DNA of 64,000 nucleotides from Lathyrus oleraceus (taxonomy: Eukaryota; Streptophyta; Magnoliopsida; Fabales; Fabaceae). The stretch covers positions 181,856,782-181,920,781 of the forward strand of contig NC_066582.1 of NCBI RefSeq assembly GCF_024323335.1, written 5' to 3'. Every line of letters begins with the position of its first letter. Positions within the stretch are counted from its first letter, which is position 1. Of this stretch, positions 45,368 through 57,714 are shown piece after piece. Both the position numbers and the translations under genes were made by a program. The notes beneath the pieces are model-generated. The model was not told the origin of the DNA. It ran no database searches and worked only from the letters and a program-made list of their open reading frames with translations.

Positions 45368-46252
45368 ATCCTCCTTCTACTCACGTCTATTACATTAGAC
45401 ATATCGCACAAAAATTCATGTGTGCAATCAAAGACAAGAACCTTTCCAAAAAAATGGTGCATGCACGGTAAGCTCTAATTCATCTGTCATTTCAACATTA
45501 CTGTGACGAAATTAGATTGTCAAATGAAAATGCAGGAAGGTGGATGGATAACATACCATTAGAGCAGTGGACAAAGGAATTTGATAGAGGATTTCGATGG
45601 GGCCACATGACAAAAAAAAACCTTGTGGAATGCATGAACGACATCTTCAAAGGCATTAGAAATCTACCAATAAATGCATTGGTGAGAACAACCTATTTTA
45701 GGTTGGCATCGACCTTCTCAACCAAATGTGAAAGATGGAGTGTAGTGTCAATGTCATGTTGATTATTCAGTGAATGTTGTATAAAAGTGATGAAAGAGGA
45801 CACTATCAAAGCTAGCACACACGTGGTTACAATCTTTGATCGTCATAGGAAAAATTCTAGTATACATGAAACAATGGACCATAATGAGGGGATACCAAAT
45901 TTTTCCTATGTTGTCAGACTAAACAAAAGTTGGTACGATTGTGGCAAGTTGCAGGCCTTCTGTATACCTTGTTTTCATGTCAATGCGGCATGCGCACATA
46001 CTCGCTAGGACGCTTACAACTATCTATCTGATGTTTACAAGGCCATTACCATCATGAATCTCTACAACAAAAGCTTCTCGGTGCTAGCAATGAAGGAATA
46101 TTGGCCTCCATGTCAAGGGAACATAGTTTGGAACAATGATGAGATGCAAAGAAAGAAAAAAAAACGGCCAAACAACACGCGTATTAGAACAAAAATGGAA
46201 ATGACTGATAAAATGATAAGATTATGTAGTATATATCGTCAACCCGGATAAA
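45363..46252 (+). pseudogene. MULE transposase, 3' part with SWIM zinc finger
   Basis: Resumes at PPSTHVYYIRHIAQKFMCAI, then SNENAGRWMDNIPLEQWTKE, RWGHMTKKNLVECMNDIFKG IRNLPINALV (the region of the last catalytic Glu), a stop after VVSMSC, DTIKASTHVVTIFDRHRKNS and NKSWYDCGKLQAFCIPCFHV NAAC. The last is a SWIM finger of CxC-like type with the first pair reduced to one Cys (YDCG), then CxH. A basic tail follows (QRKKKKRPNNTRIRTKMEM). Three or more stops and shifts break it. With 19078-19582 it forms one gene split by the Ogre. Confidence 0.92.
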
Positions 46253-46259
46253 TTAAGAA

Positions 46260-46500
46260 AAATGTCTCAATCTCGGAGCAACCTCTGCATCATAATTTAG
46301 TACCTCCTTTTAATTTTTGTAACCTTTGATTTTGATATATTAATAACTTTTTATTACAACAATGTTAACAACAAACATCACCCCAACTTAAACACACTTA
46401 AAAACGATCAGGTATGAATAAACAACATATATCAAAATAGGTAAAAAAACTTAACCACAACATTTAAAAACAACATTTCTAACTGATTACAACAATCAAA
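46260..46500. other. MULE interior, non-coding
   Basis: AT-rich DNA between the transposase end and the small minus-strand ORF; no feature recognised. Confidence 0.5.
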
Positions 46501-46504
46501 CTGA

Positions 46505-46747
46505 TACCATTTGGTCCAAACATCATTTCCCTCGCATCCTTAACATTTTTAACTCACACCCACCCACGTATGACATCGTGTCTCTCAATACTTCTAATTT
46601 TTTTCGCCTCCAGGTAAGTCTCAGTCTAACCAACAAACCAAATTCCTTTATAGTTGCTCGAAACTACAGATGTTCCAAAAGAGCATCTTCATCAGAGGCT
46701 TGTCTCTCGAATAAATCAATTTCATAGCGGCGACGAAGACGAACCAT
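46505..46747 (-). pseudogene. Small MULE-borne ORF (MVRLRRRYEIDLFERQ), possibly spliced
   Basis: From ATG at 46747 the minus strand reads MVRLRRRYEIDLFERQASDE DALLEHL and then TAG. Past the stop the same frame is open again (FRATIKEFGLLVRLRLTWRR KKLEVLRDTMSYVGGCEL). A splice or a nonsense change could explain the break. I do not know a function. It lies just inside the right inverted repeat, so transcription could start there. Moderate confidence that it is a real element ORF. Confidence 0.5.
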
Positions 46748-46805
46748 GTTTGCAATATAATGAAAAGAGATGTGGAAAAATGAATCAAACCACACCTCTA
46801 TTTAT

Positions 46806-47080
46806 ACAAAAAAAATACACAATACACAAAGATGCCAAACCAATTGGCGCCTCCTCTCATTCTTTACACATAGGCGCTAATTGGATTGACAACACCATGT
46901 GCAGAAGTCAATTCAATTGACGTTTCCTCTTTAAATTTAAGGATATGCGCCAATTCATCTAGAAGCTATGTGTTGATCTTTTTTTTTATGTGGAAAGTGG
47001 GATAATTTAGGAATTAATCTGAAATGTGGATTATTTTGGGAATTGTTTTTGAAAAACTGGATTATTTAGGTAAAAAATTC
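46806..47080 (-). repeat. Right terminal inverted repeat of the MULE
   Basis: Reverse complement of 14034-14292 with scattered differences; outer end GGTAAAAAATTC. Carries several GCGCCAATT-type subterminal motifs. Confidence 0.92.
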
Positions 47081-47089
47081 TATTTTATT
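47081..47089. repeat. MULE target site duplication, right copy
   Basis: TATTTTATT, identical to 14025-14033. Confidence 0.9.
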
Positions 47090-47334
47090 CTTACTAATAA
47101 TAAGTTGCTAACTTTATGGATTTTCTTATATATTTAATATTATTTACATAATTCTAAATTAAAACAAAATGACATCTAATAAAATCATATATATGTATAT
47201 ATATATATATATATGGTAATGACACATCAACACCAATAACGTCAAGCCATTAAAAGAATATTCTCAGATTTGAACGAAGACTCGAATCTCTTAAAAAAAA
47301 GGACTAAAAAATCAGATTTAAAAATAGAGGGATT
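47090..47334. other. AT-rich spacer
   Basis: DNA between the MULE and the next LTR. It holds a short (TA)n microsatellite (47190-47214). No gene. Confidence 0.6.
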
Positions 47335-50300
47335 TGTAAGACCCTAATTTTGTCCCTAAGATCCCTCATGGAATCATAACATTGCATTTGCATTGCCTCA
47401 GGGATCACTAGCATCTTGGTTCCCTTTACCTTTGGGTGGGACTTCTTGTGAGTGGTTTGAGATCACCAAGCATGCTTGAATTATATATCATTGCTTTTCT
47501 TATTTTGTTTACTAACCAAAAGCATAAAAATATGTCACTAACATCTTTTGTTTGTAGCTTAAGCAATCACAAGATCAAGAGCTTCAAGGAGATCCTTTGT
47601 GCAATGATTGGGTCAAAAGGAGATGATAGCAAGAATGGTAATGGTTCCCAAAGCTCTCATCCATCAAATATTCCCCCCTAGCATCTCAATTCATCATTTT
47701 GATCAAAGCAAGTCAAAGGGTTTGAGGTTGATTCCCCAAAAGAAACCCTAATTCATCTATGTACCATAATGCCTTCCTCATGAAGCAACCTCAGCCCATG
47801 ATCAAATACAATCAAGGGAAGTTCTTTAATTCATCATTTCATGCATATTTGAACTTATTTGAGTGTCCTCAATCACCAATTCATCAAGATATGAGTCATG
47901 GACTTGAGAAGTTGATCAGTTAATTCATCTGACTATTTTGAAATGCACTGAGACCTAACTTTTGATGTGTTGGTCAAATTGAGATGGTTCATAAAGAAAA
48001 AATGTTCTTAAGGACAATATGAACAACTTTCATGTTCATCAAAAATTGATTTTAAGCTTGGAAGGCCATCTCCCATTCCAATACATTATAGGTCATTTTG
48101 ACTGAAACCCTAATTTTGGGTCAACTTCCCAAGGATATAACTCATTCATTTTTTATTATTTTGAGGTGGGATCAAATGCATTGGAAAGCTTAAGATGTAT
48201 AATTAAAATTTTATGTTGAACAAAATTTCAAAATCTCAAAGGAAATACATGTGATAATGCCAGACATTATAGGTCCTTTTGGACCAAATGCATTGAAAGG
48301 CAAAAAAGTCCAACTTCAAGTGCCCATAACGCATTCATCAAAAATCCAAATGATGCAAAATTTAAGTCCATTTTGATTGTCTTGAAAATATCTACCACTT
48401 TTATGTTTAAGATGTTTTCATTTGAGGCTTGAATCATCAAAACAGAAGGGCTTGAACATTGGCCAAATTTGGAAACCTTGCATTGACATGTTTTGCACAT
48501 CACACTTTAAACTCAAAATTCACTAATTTCCACACTTCAAATGGATTTTTGCCCAACATAACAATTGTTCCTTATACAAAGACCTTTCCAACCATTACCC
48601 ACATGCTTATGTTTGGATTTTCTATTTGGCATTTTCGAAGAGGTGAATGTTTAGGTTCAATTATGGAATGCACATGAAATTTTGATGTACAAGCAAATTC
48701 AAAGCAAATCACACGTCCATTTCATTCCAGACTGAGCTCAGCTTGCATTTGGCATCGTTTTTGGGCCTTGTGCATGATCATGCAAGCCCATGCAAGGATT
48801 GTCCATGTTCATGCACACAGATTAATTCATCATTTCCTTGCCACTCCCTCTATAAATAGAGACCCTATTCCATTCAAAATTCATCCCTAATTCAACCTGT
48901 TATGCTGCACAAATCTCTCCATAGCCATCACTAAAGGAATTTCAATTTTTCTCTAAAAAAATTCAGATCTGAATTTCAACTACCTTTGTTGATTTTCAGA
49001 CCTATAATTCCTCAGCCTTGCTTCCTCTTCATCACTAGATCTCATTGCAAGCTTTGGTTGTGAAAGATCGTGCTCTCCATACCTGCATTTCAAAGGTGGA
49101 TATCAGAACTTTTTCTCTTCAAAACTCTTAGATCCTTGCTTATTTCTTGAGTTCCTTCGTCTGGCTGAAGTCCTCTCAATAGAGGCATTTGATTTGTGCT
49201 TTCAATTTTGCAAAAACATGAAGTTCATGATGAACACCATCATACTTCCATCTCTGATTTCTTCATTTATAGAAATCTAGAGTGTAAGTGAATGGTATAG
49301 GAGTGATGTACATCACTTCCTCTTTCGATTGATGCCTGGATCGCGTGCTTTGGCGCACATTTGCTCTTCTGCAAATTTGAGCTCTCACTAGAGCTAGCCG
49401 GAGAAGACGGTGGCGCTGGCCACCGTCTGGTCTCCAGATCCAATCGTAACCGTCCATTTCTATTTCCAGATCTAATCCTGGCTGTCCAAACTTAGGACTT
49501 ATTTAAATACCACGTGTGGTTGCATTGACTGTGGAACATGTTGGACGCGCGCCTCTGGATCCTTGGATCTGCCAGCTCAACTAATGAGCTCAGATCAAAG
49601 GGCTCACGTTTTTTGCCATTTTTTAATTTCTGATTTTATTTTCTTTAATTCCCTTTTATTTCAAAAATTCATAACTCTCTCATTTTTAATCCAAAAATTA
49701 TGGGACCAATTGCATTAGTCTCCAAATAAATTCTAGTTTCTCTTTTTCTGATTTTTAATATTTTTTATTTCATCATTTGATACTTTTGGTGAATTTTCTC
49801 TTTTTTGGTTGTTTTTAATTCATTTGAAATAGTTTTTGATATCCAAAAAATACAAAAATATTTTCCTAACCTATTTGAATGATGATGGATCTATGAAAAA
49901 TATTCTCATCAATTTTTTAATTGATTTGAGATTTTAGTTCAATTAGGTTATTTTTATTCATTTTTAATTGATTAAAAATAGTTTCTGACTTTTAAAAATG
50001 CTGAAATTTTTTGTCAAACTTTGTTTGACCTTGTTGAACTTGAGATAAATTACTTGGATCTTTCAAGGTTGATTTGAAGTAATTTTGAAGTTTGACCTTT
50101 CTTTTATTTTTAATTCAAGTTTATTTTTAATATTAAAAAATGCCAAAAATATTTTGTTAATTTCTTGACTTCCAATCTTCATCTCATTTCTGTTTTTGAT
50201 TGTTTGACTTTGACTTTCAATGTTATTGGTCAACATATGATGATTGGTACATTTTATTTCATTTAATGCATTTGTACTTTTGCCATTTTATTTTCCACGA

Positions 50301-52195
50301 TCCATCTCCTTCTTCTTCCTCTTCTTATTTTCTTTTTTTTATCCATGAGTTGAAGGTTGATAAGTTAGCATTGATTAGGGGGATTTAATCTTCCTTGATT
50401 CAAATCTAATTCATCTTGATCAATTGATCAAGTGAATGGCTTTGCATTAAGGATAGGTTGTTTCCTAAATTATGCAAAAAAACTTAAACCAATACAAGAT
50501 CAATTCCCTTCTTCTTTTTGGCATGGCAAGTTGTTGGAACTTGGTTCACTAATCAAGACTTCTAACTTGTGTTGTTGCCTACATTATTATTGACCGGCCT
50601 CAGATAGTTGTGACTTCTACATAAGTCCAATTATGATTCCTTAACATAGCGCTAAATTTGTCTTACGGCACACTAACTACTAACACTAACTATTGACAAT
50701 TAACATTTACTTTTTGCGCTTTACTTTTATGCAATTTACTATTCTTGCACATATTATCCATTTGCATTTCTCTTTGCTCACTTGAGCACATGTTTATGTT
50801 AATGCCATTTTCCTTTTGCTCACTTGAGCACATAATTGTGTATATACTACTGTGCTTATGTTTTGTTTTGATTGTTGTGGACCAAATGCAAAGAAATGGA
50901 CTTAGATGCTAGGACTTTCCCTATGCAAAGAATGGAGAAATGGACTTAGATCTTAGGATTTTCCCTATGCAATTGGAGTAAAAGGACCTTAATGATGAAT
51001 ATGGGCCAAGCCTCTAAACTCACTCTTGTCCATTCTTGATTTGTTTCATAAAACTCTTTGATGTGTGTGTTCTTGTGCTAGGGGTTCCCACTTGAGTTTA
51101 ATTGAAGGAACATTGCCATGTTCATCCAAAATGAAAGATACAAGATCCCTCAAGAGACTTGTTTGATTGCTCGAGCTTACTATTTGTGTGATTGCTTATT
51201 CCAAAGGATGGGAGCTACTTGGATCATCAATATGATCTCAAGAGAGGAACTCCATTATGGTTTATTTTCTTTATCCCTCACCTTTTTGCTTTACTTAGGA
51301 CCTAGCCTTTCTTCTTCTTCTCTCCACTCTAACCCAAGCCAAAACTTTTTGTGCAAACATTTAACCATTGTTTTACAAACATTAGAAACCTAAGCCTTAG
51401 GCTTTTGATTTTTCAAACTTTCCTTTCATAACACGTATTTTAAATTGAATCTTCAAGTCAACTTTGACCATTTTGTATATACTTCTAATTGGTAAATATA
51501 ACCCATTCAAATTTCTTTTTGTGGTTCCAATGGCCACTTTCTTAATCAAATATTTCATAACCTTTAGCTATTAGGTTTGAGTTATCTTGGTGGTAGATGT
51601 AATACTCACCTATATCCTTAGTGATGGACAATGAGTCTTCCATGCTTATTATAGGGTTAACCCCTCACTAGCATGTTGAAGCTATCCTCACATGGTGGAT
51701 TTGTGGTTTGGTTGAGTTTTCTCCCTTTTATAACAAAAGACCTTAAGGCTTTTGGACCAATCAATTCACCAACTTTTTTTTGAGATTTTTACCCCGAACT
51801 ACGGGGTTTTGATCCTAATCTTTTTAAGATGGTACGTAGGCAATGGGTTTATCCATCCAAACATAAAATGTAAATACACTTGTATATTCTTTTCTCATCC
51901 CTCCAATCATGTTTGCACAAATAAACTTTCATAAAACAACAACCTTGTAACAAGTATGAAAAGGGATCCCTAGGAGTACCTAGGATGTTTTGGGTGCCTA
52001 ACACCTTCCCATTACATAACCAACCCCCTTACCCAGATCTCTGTTTCTCTTTTACTAGTTTTTTGTTAAAACTTTTAGGTTTTTGTTCGCTTTCTAACCA
52101 TTCCTTTGGATAAATAGAAGTGCGGTGGCGACTCGACTTGTATGGTTTACCTTGGATTTAGTCAATATCTCTGATGGTAAGAATACCCCGCTACA
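47335..52195 (+). repeat. 5' LTR, 4861 bp
   Basis: Starts TGTAAGACCCTAATTTT (the same start as the complete Ogre's LTR on its own strand) and ends CCGCTACA. R-region block: CCCCG/CGGGG hairpin at 51792-51806 over GAACTACG, then ATCTT/AAGAT at 51818-51830 and TACGTAGG. U5 primer-core copy GGTGGCGACTCG lies at 52124-52135. A TATA-like CTATAAATAGAGACCC at 48851 may be the promoter. A 60-bp duplication lies at 50880-50990. No gene is supported. Confidence 0.88.
48849..48866 (+). promoter_or_regulatory. Candidate LTR TATA box
   Basis: TCTATAAATAGAGACCC is a strong plant TATA match about 3.3 kb before the LTR end. The complete Ogre's LTRs have the same ending on their strand near 22783 and 43842 (CTATAAATA), suggesting a shared U3/R boundary. 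Confidence 0.65.
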
Positions 52196-52201
52196 GAAAA
52201 G

Positions 52202-52219
52202 TGGTGACTCTGCTGGGGA
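52202..52219 (+). other. Primer binding site, tRNA-Arg type (one change)
   Basis: TGGTGACTCTGCTGGGGA six bases after the LTR end; one base differs from the core TGGCGACTCTG seen elsewhere. Confidence 0.85.
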
Positions 52220-52703
52220 ACATTTGCCTAGTGGGTTATGCCTACTTTTCATATTTGTTGTATTGTATTGTTTTGTGACATATTTTTTGTGCAATTTGGG
52301 ATTACTGTATTGTATGTAATGATTGATTTTCTTGATATTAATTCCTTGTGTGCTTGGTGATCTTGGTGAGATGAGTTATATACCTGGACTAGAGCGCACT
52401 TAGGATAGGAGAATGGTGTAGTCTTGTTGACTTGTGTGGAGTTATTCCTTAGCAAGTTGACTTGCAAGTCCATTCACTTGGTGGAGGTCATGTTGGGATC
52501 AATAATGTCACACAAGTAAGTTGTGGTTAGGCATTACTCTTTCCAATATAGACCTTAGAAGCCAAGGACCTTAGTTTACCAAGCCCATCTTGGCCTATTC
52601 TTAGGATGTAGTGCGAAAGTCGTTCAAGTGTAAGATTTGATACGATTGTTACGTGATACTACACTCATAAGAGTCTCTCTTGAGAATATTTTTGGAATAT
52701 GAG

Positions 52704-55700
52704 TGTAACACCTCAAAATTTGCCCTCCTCTCTTGGGACTAGCTTAGCATGTTGCATTTCATTTTTGGGTTATTAGGCATTGCATATTTGCACATCATAT
52801 GGCCACAACAAGCAAGTCATCCTCCTAGGTCTTGATCAGAAGATAAAGAGGTTGAGATTCAAGCTGAGGGTTTCATTGAACTGATCACTAATCATCTGAG
52901 GGTTGGTGCTTCAAATTAGGGTTTCATGGTTCCTTAAGGATATTGACCATCATCTTGGTTGAAATGGTACATCATCATCATCATGGTTTTGTCATCACCA
53001 AGAGGTTCATTATAATTGATCAGATGCCTTGAGATTAGGGTTTTGACCTTTGGTCAACCCTAATCATCTGCATTGGGCCAATCAGGGCTTGTCAAGGAGA
53101 GGAGGTCTTCATTGATATGGGGATCATCATATGATTATATTGAGCTTATGGAATCTAGGGTTTCGTGTTTGAGCCATTTCATCAGGAGTTTGAAGCTCAA
53201 GTTCATCAGTGCACAGCCAAGTCATCTATCAGACAACAAAAGTCAACCACAGGTCAACTGATAGATTTGGAGGTGGGAGAGGGTTAGAGACACTTCATTC
53301 ATGTTCAAACAAGTTTCATTTGACATTTCAAACATCAAGAATGAAGAAAATAAAGTCAGATGAAAATTTTCCAAAAATAGAAAGTGACTTGTAATTCAAA
53401 ATTGCCAAAAATGGAAAGGTTTTCTCCTTAGAATTACATGTCCAAAAATGCTTCAAATGAAATTGTGTCCAACATGAAAGTTGTAGATCTTGCTCTCACC
53501 TTTCCAAAAAGTCCAAGAACATGAATTTCTCATTTGTGGTTGGCAAGTTATGATCAAATCATTGTCCAAAAAAGTTGAATTTCAAAGTTGGATAACTTTT
53601 ACACCAAATGGCCAAATGAAGTGGGACTTTTTGGAGCAAATTTCTTTTGATCTCCTCTATTAAATTCATGCATCACATTTCATTAAAACTAATCACACAA
53701 AAAGTGCATTTTTCAAGTGGACTTAATTTGAAAAGTGGAGGGAAAAAGGTGATTTTGAGAAATATGCATTGTTTTCACATAATTCCACTTGCCTTGGCCT
53801 CTAAACATCATTTTAAACTTGCTCCAAACCAGAAATTGCACTGTTACATTGATTTTCACATGTGATGGTGGATTGGTCAATTTGCCATTTAGCATAAAAC
53901 TTGATTTGGCTTAAACCTTTGCATTTTTGCTAATCATGATTAGCAACTTCATTAGCATCACATATAAAGCCATAATCATAACTGCTTTCTGATTAACCAT
54001 AACAGAATTGTGAATTCTAGATCTAGATCCAAAACTTTTTCATTTTTCTCTCAACTTTCTTCATCAATTTTCTTTATTCTTTTTGCCTTGCCTTCGATCA
54101 ATTCATCATCTACATGCATATTGGAAGTGGATTGAAGCAAAATCTTGGAGAAATCTTGAAGAATCGTGGACTGTTACAAGAGTGTTCAACAATGGCAAAT
54201 GGAGATTTCATCGTGTTCAAGCACTGTTGAGCTAAAGCCTTGCATTCATTCATCTTCCACATCATCACAGAACTTCTGTTTTGCACTTCCATGGCCTGAA
54301 ACACGCGAATCAACTTCTGCCAATTCTTGAAGGTGAGTTTTCGATTTTGATAATTCATGCAATTGATATATGCTTTAGATAGATCTTGCTTAGGAGGTAA
54401 TTCTACAAGTTGAACCACTGAATTTGGTTTAGAAACAAGGAAGTTATGATGATTTGAATGTTGACATGTGAAACTTCCTTTGATCGATTCTTTGAGCATG
54501 AGTAGAATTAGATGAAATTATTGCTGGATTCGTGATGTACGTTAGAAGACCTTTCTAGTGATATGCGTTTTGTTGATTTTGGTGAACATTTGTTCATGAG
54601 CTGGGTTTGGATGAAGAACACGTGATGAATGTTTGAAAAAATTTCCAGAAATCTTGTTTGATCCAATTAAGCGCTTGCTTGCATGCTGTTGGTGTTAGTC
54701 ACACTGTAGCGCGCGCTACAATTTGAAAGTAGCCTCCCTTCGATTCCTTGCTATGACATTCCATGAATTGGCTTTGCATTTTTTTCTCATATGTTCACAT
54801 GATTATACAAGCCTTTCCATGCCATTTTTTATTTTTTTCCTCATTCAATAATTCATCACTTCTTGATTACTTGTCCAAATTACATGAGGTTTTTTCCATT
54901 GTGATCCTTAAAATCTCTAGAATTTTGTGAATATTTTTACAAAAATTGTGCACGTGTGATTTTTGGAATGGCCTAGGGTTTGTTCACATGTGTTCTTTCA
55001 TGCACCTTGCTTGATGTTTTGATTGTGCAATGAGGATGCTTAATCCAAAAATCTTGAAATTTTGCATGTGTAAAATAGACATCTCAATGAACATTTTGGT
55101 TAGAGTTTGTGATTTTTGCTTTCCTGGTTTGTGAGATATGAACTGTTGAATCTAGGTGTGACAATTTGTGTCACACCATTTCTTATCTAACTTCCTGATT
55201 TTATTTTCCATGCCTAGTGAACTTGAATTGATCTGAATTTTTGTATGTTGATTCTTATGGATGTTAAGTTTGCTTTTGAATTTTCCTGGAATTTTGAATG
55301 CATTTCCAATTTGTTTTAGAATTTCCTTTCTGTTTGACCAATTGTGGACCTTTTGTGAGTCATGATCTTAAATGATTTGTGAAATTCTTGATATGTATTG
55401 GATGGACTAGAAATTTTGTGGAGTGATTCTAGACATATTGAAGTTTACCATGGCTTTGGTTTGGTGCATTTATCATGTTCCTACTCTGTTTTGTGCTTGC
55501 TTGAAGTTGATGCATGATTTGGTGCCTTGTATGGACTTGTATATGCATACCTTGACTTAGGGATTTTATTTGACTTGCTTCCCTTTGTCCAAATGGCCTG
55601 AAATTTGGTGTGTAGATAATGTTATGAATGCTGTTTAGCCATGAATTTTTTGGGAATTTATTGAATTGTTTGTGAGTTCATTCGAATTGGATCTTTCTGT

Positions 55701-57712
55701 TTGGTCCTATGAGGTTCTAAATTGCATGCTTTGCCTTCTATGCTTCATGAAATGATATTGGTTGATGATATGAATATGAGACCACTTGGATTTGATTCTC
55801 ATTTGATTGATCTTGATTTTTGATGATTTTCATGTTCTGTTTTGGTTTATTGCTCTCATTTTGACCCTAGGCCATGTCCTAGTGGTTAGTGCTTAATGTT
55901 TGAGTTGTGTTTTCAGGACAAAAGGCATATGGCATGGAGGAATTAATTCACTTGGCTTGAGTTGATCATTTGATTGATGTTGATTAACATTAATTTTGTT
56001 TTGTAGGTGGCTTCTAAGTCATTTGTGTTGAGCATTGGCTTATGCTTTGCTTGATGCATTGCTTGTGTACAGTTAACTGTTGACTTTTAGTTTGTCTGTT
56101 TGACTGTTTGAGCTGTGTACTGATTATGTTAGATTGATTGCAGGTACCTTAGTTGCTATAGTTCATTTTGAACTTGCTTTGCTGCTGCTTGGTTGCTTAA
56201 CCAATTGAGGTATAGCATCACTAACTCCATGTAGTCTAGAAGACCTGGCCTGTTACTTGGCCAGGCACCTGTCTGAAGTCCTCCTTAAGAGGCAATGCTT
56301 GTGCTTGTTTATCTTTGTCCCCAAGCAGGAAAAGACCTTTGTTAAGGCAATTGGCAGATACAAGAGATGTGCAATCCATCTCCTGCTATTCAGTCGAGTC
56401 ATCCCTTTGCTCACACAACTTGTGTTGATGCATTGTGGATATTAACCCAAGATCCTTGTACAGTTGTACAGTTGAGTCAGTGTCATAAGTGTAGAAGGGT
56501 TCCCACTTTCTGAACCCACACTTCATTGTCTTAAGCTTTCCCAGGCCAGGGATAAGAGCTGTGAGGCACACCCCTCACTTCCTATTTCATCTGCTTCACC
56601 CTAACTCTCAATGTTAGGGTTAAGAGCTAACATCACCTGATACATTTGGTTTGCTTTTGCAGCCTAACCCTTGTGTGAGCCCACTTTGTCTGTATATAGT
56701 GTGTGTTAATTGTAAATGTTTGCTTTGTTTTGATTATGCTTGCATGCTTTGCTTTCCCTGTTTAGGATTAGCTTGCTGCCTGTGCAAGTTAGATTGCAAC
56801 CTTAACTTAGGGATGATATGCATGATAACATCTAGGCTCGAGTCATAGTCTCCCTAGTTGTGTCTCCCTTTGTATCTGGTTAGGCTAGTCTTTCTCCCCT
56901 GTTCAGGGGAACTACGTCGCCCTGATCCTCATACCAGATGAGGTACGTAGGCAGGAGGTCGCACGAGATCTCTCCGGGCACCCCTTTCTTTTTTTGAGTG
57001 TGTTGTGTTTGACAGCTATCAGGCTCGAGTTCCCGACTCCCTGTTAGTCTGTGTGTTCACCCTTTTTCTTTTGTGTGTGTTTGCTTGACAGTTGCTAGGC
57101 TCGAGTTCCCGACTCCTTAGTAACTTGTTGTTTGTTTCTTCTTGTGTGTGTAGGAGATGGATGTAAGCCCAGCAATTGGCATTCCGTATCCTCTTGTTGT
57201 GTGCTTGGAGTCCGGTATAAGTCCATCAAGTGGCATCTGGTTTCCAGTGTGGGTTTGTTTGGTTCGGAAGCCGATGTAAGTCCAGCGATTGGCGTTCGGG
57301 TTCCATGGTTGCCTGCTTGTGTGTTTGTTTTGTTTGACGTGCGTGAGCCGAACTACGGTAGCTCTGATTCTCGTTCCAGACGAGATACGTAGGCATAGGA
57401 TGCGATATCCTAGCGAGCCCTTTCCCTCTTATCCCACCTGTGTTGTCTTCAGTGTGTGTGTGTGATGTTTGTTTTAGCAACCTTTTTCTATCTTTTGAGT
57501 GTGGATCCCGTCGAGTACGACAGATGCGTAGGGGTGCTAATACCTTCCCTTCGCATAACCGACTCCCGATCCCATTTTCTTTGGTCGCGAGACCATGTCT
57601 TTTCCAGGTTTACTTCGAGCGTTTCCTTTCCCTCTTTTGGGATAAATAACGCACGGTGGCGGCTCTGTGTTGTTTTGGTTTAGCCCGCCGGTTGTTTTTC
57701 GCGGATGCGACA
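52704..57712 (+). repeat. 5' LTR of the Tat element, 5009 bp
   Basis: Starts TGTAACACCTC and ends GATGCGACA. Near its 3' end are two copies of the Tat R-region block (56909-56955 and 57350-57395), three hairpin units (57159-57299) and the U5 primer-core copy GGTGGCGGCTCT (57656-57667). No coding gene: the frames inside lack protein-like composition. Confidence 0.87.
56896..57395 (+). repeat. Hairpin block in LTR: duplicated R-region hairpin and three CCAGCAATTGG units
   Basis: The R-region hairpin occurs as CCTCAT/ATGAGG (56927-56943) and TCTCGT/ACGAGA (57369-57385), with loops ACCAG and TCCAG, each followed by TACGTAGGCA. Between them, units at 57159-57185, 57212-57240 and 57271-57299 pair GGA/TCC, CCGG/CTGG and CCGA/TCGG around a constant CCA/TGG. 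Confidence 0.85.
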
Positions 57713-57714
57713 GC

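Larger units (their letters stand above)
14034..47080. mobile_element. Mutator-like element (MULE) carrying a PMD gene, expanded by nested insertions
   Basis: Long terminal inverted repeats (14034-14292 and 46806-47080) and a perfect 9-bp target duplication define it. Inside are a PMD gene on the minus strand, a transposase on the plus strand and a small minus-strand ORF. Removing the truncated Ogre LTR (about 3.6 kb) and the complete Ogre (25.8 kb) leaves about 3.7 kb. The transposase N-terminus is missing and frames are broken, so this copy is defective. PMD domains in plant MULEs are described in the literature. Confidence 0.93.
47335..52703 (+). mobile_element. 5' end of an Ogre-like element, interrupted at 52703
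   Basis: LTR 47335-52195, primer site and about 480 bp of leader are present. The element is then cut by insertion of the next Tat element at 52704. Its coding region should resume outside the window. Flanked on the left by GGATT (47330-47334), the candidate target duplication. Confidence 0.88.
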
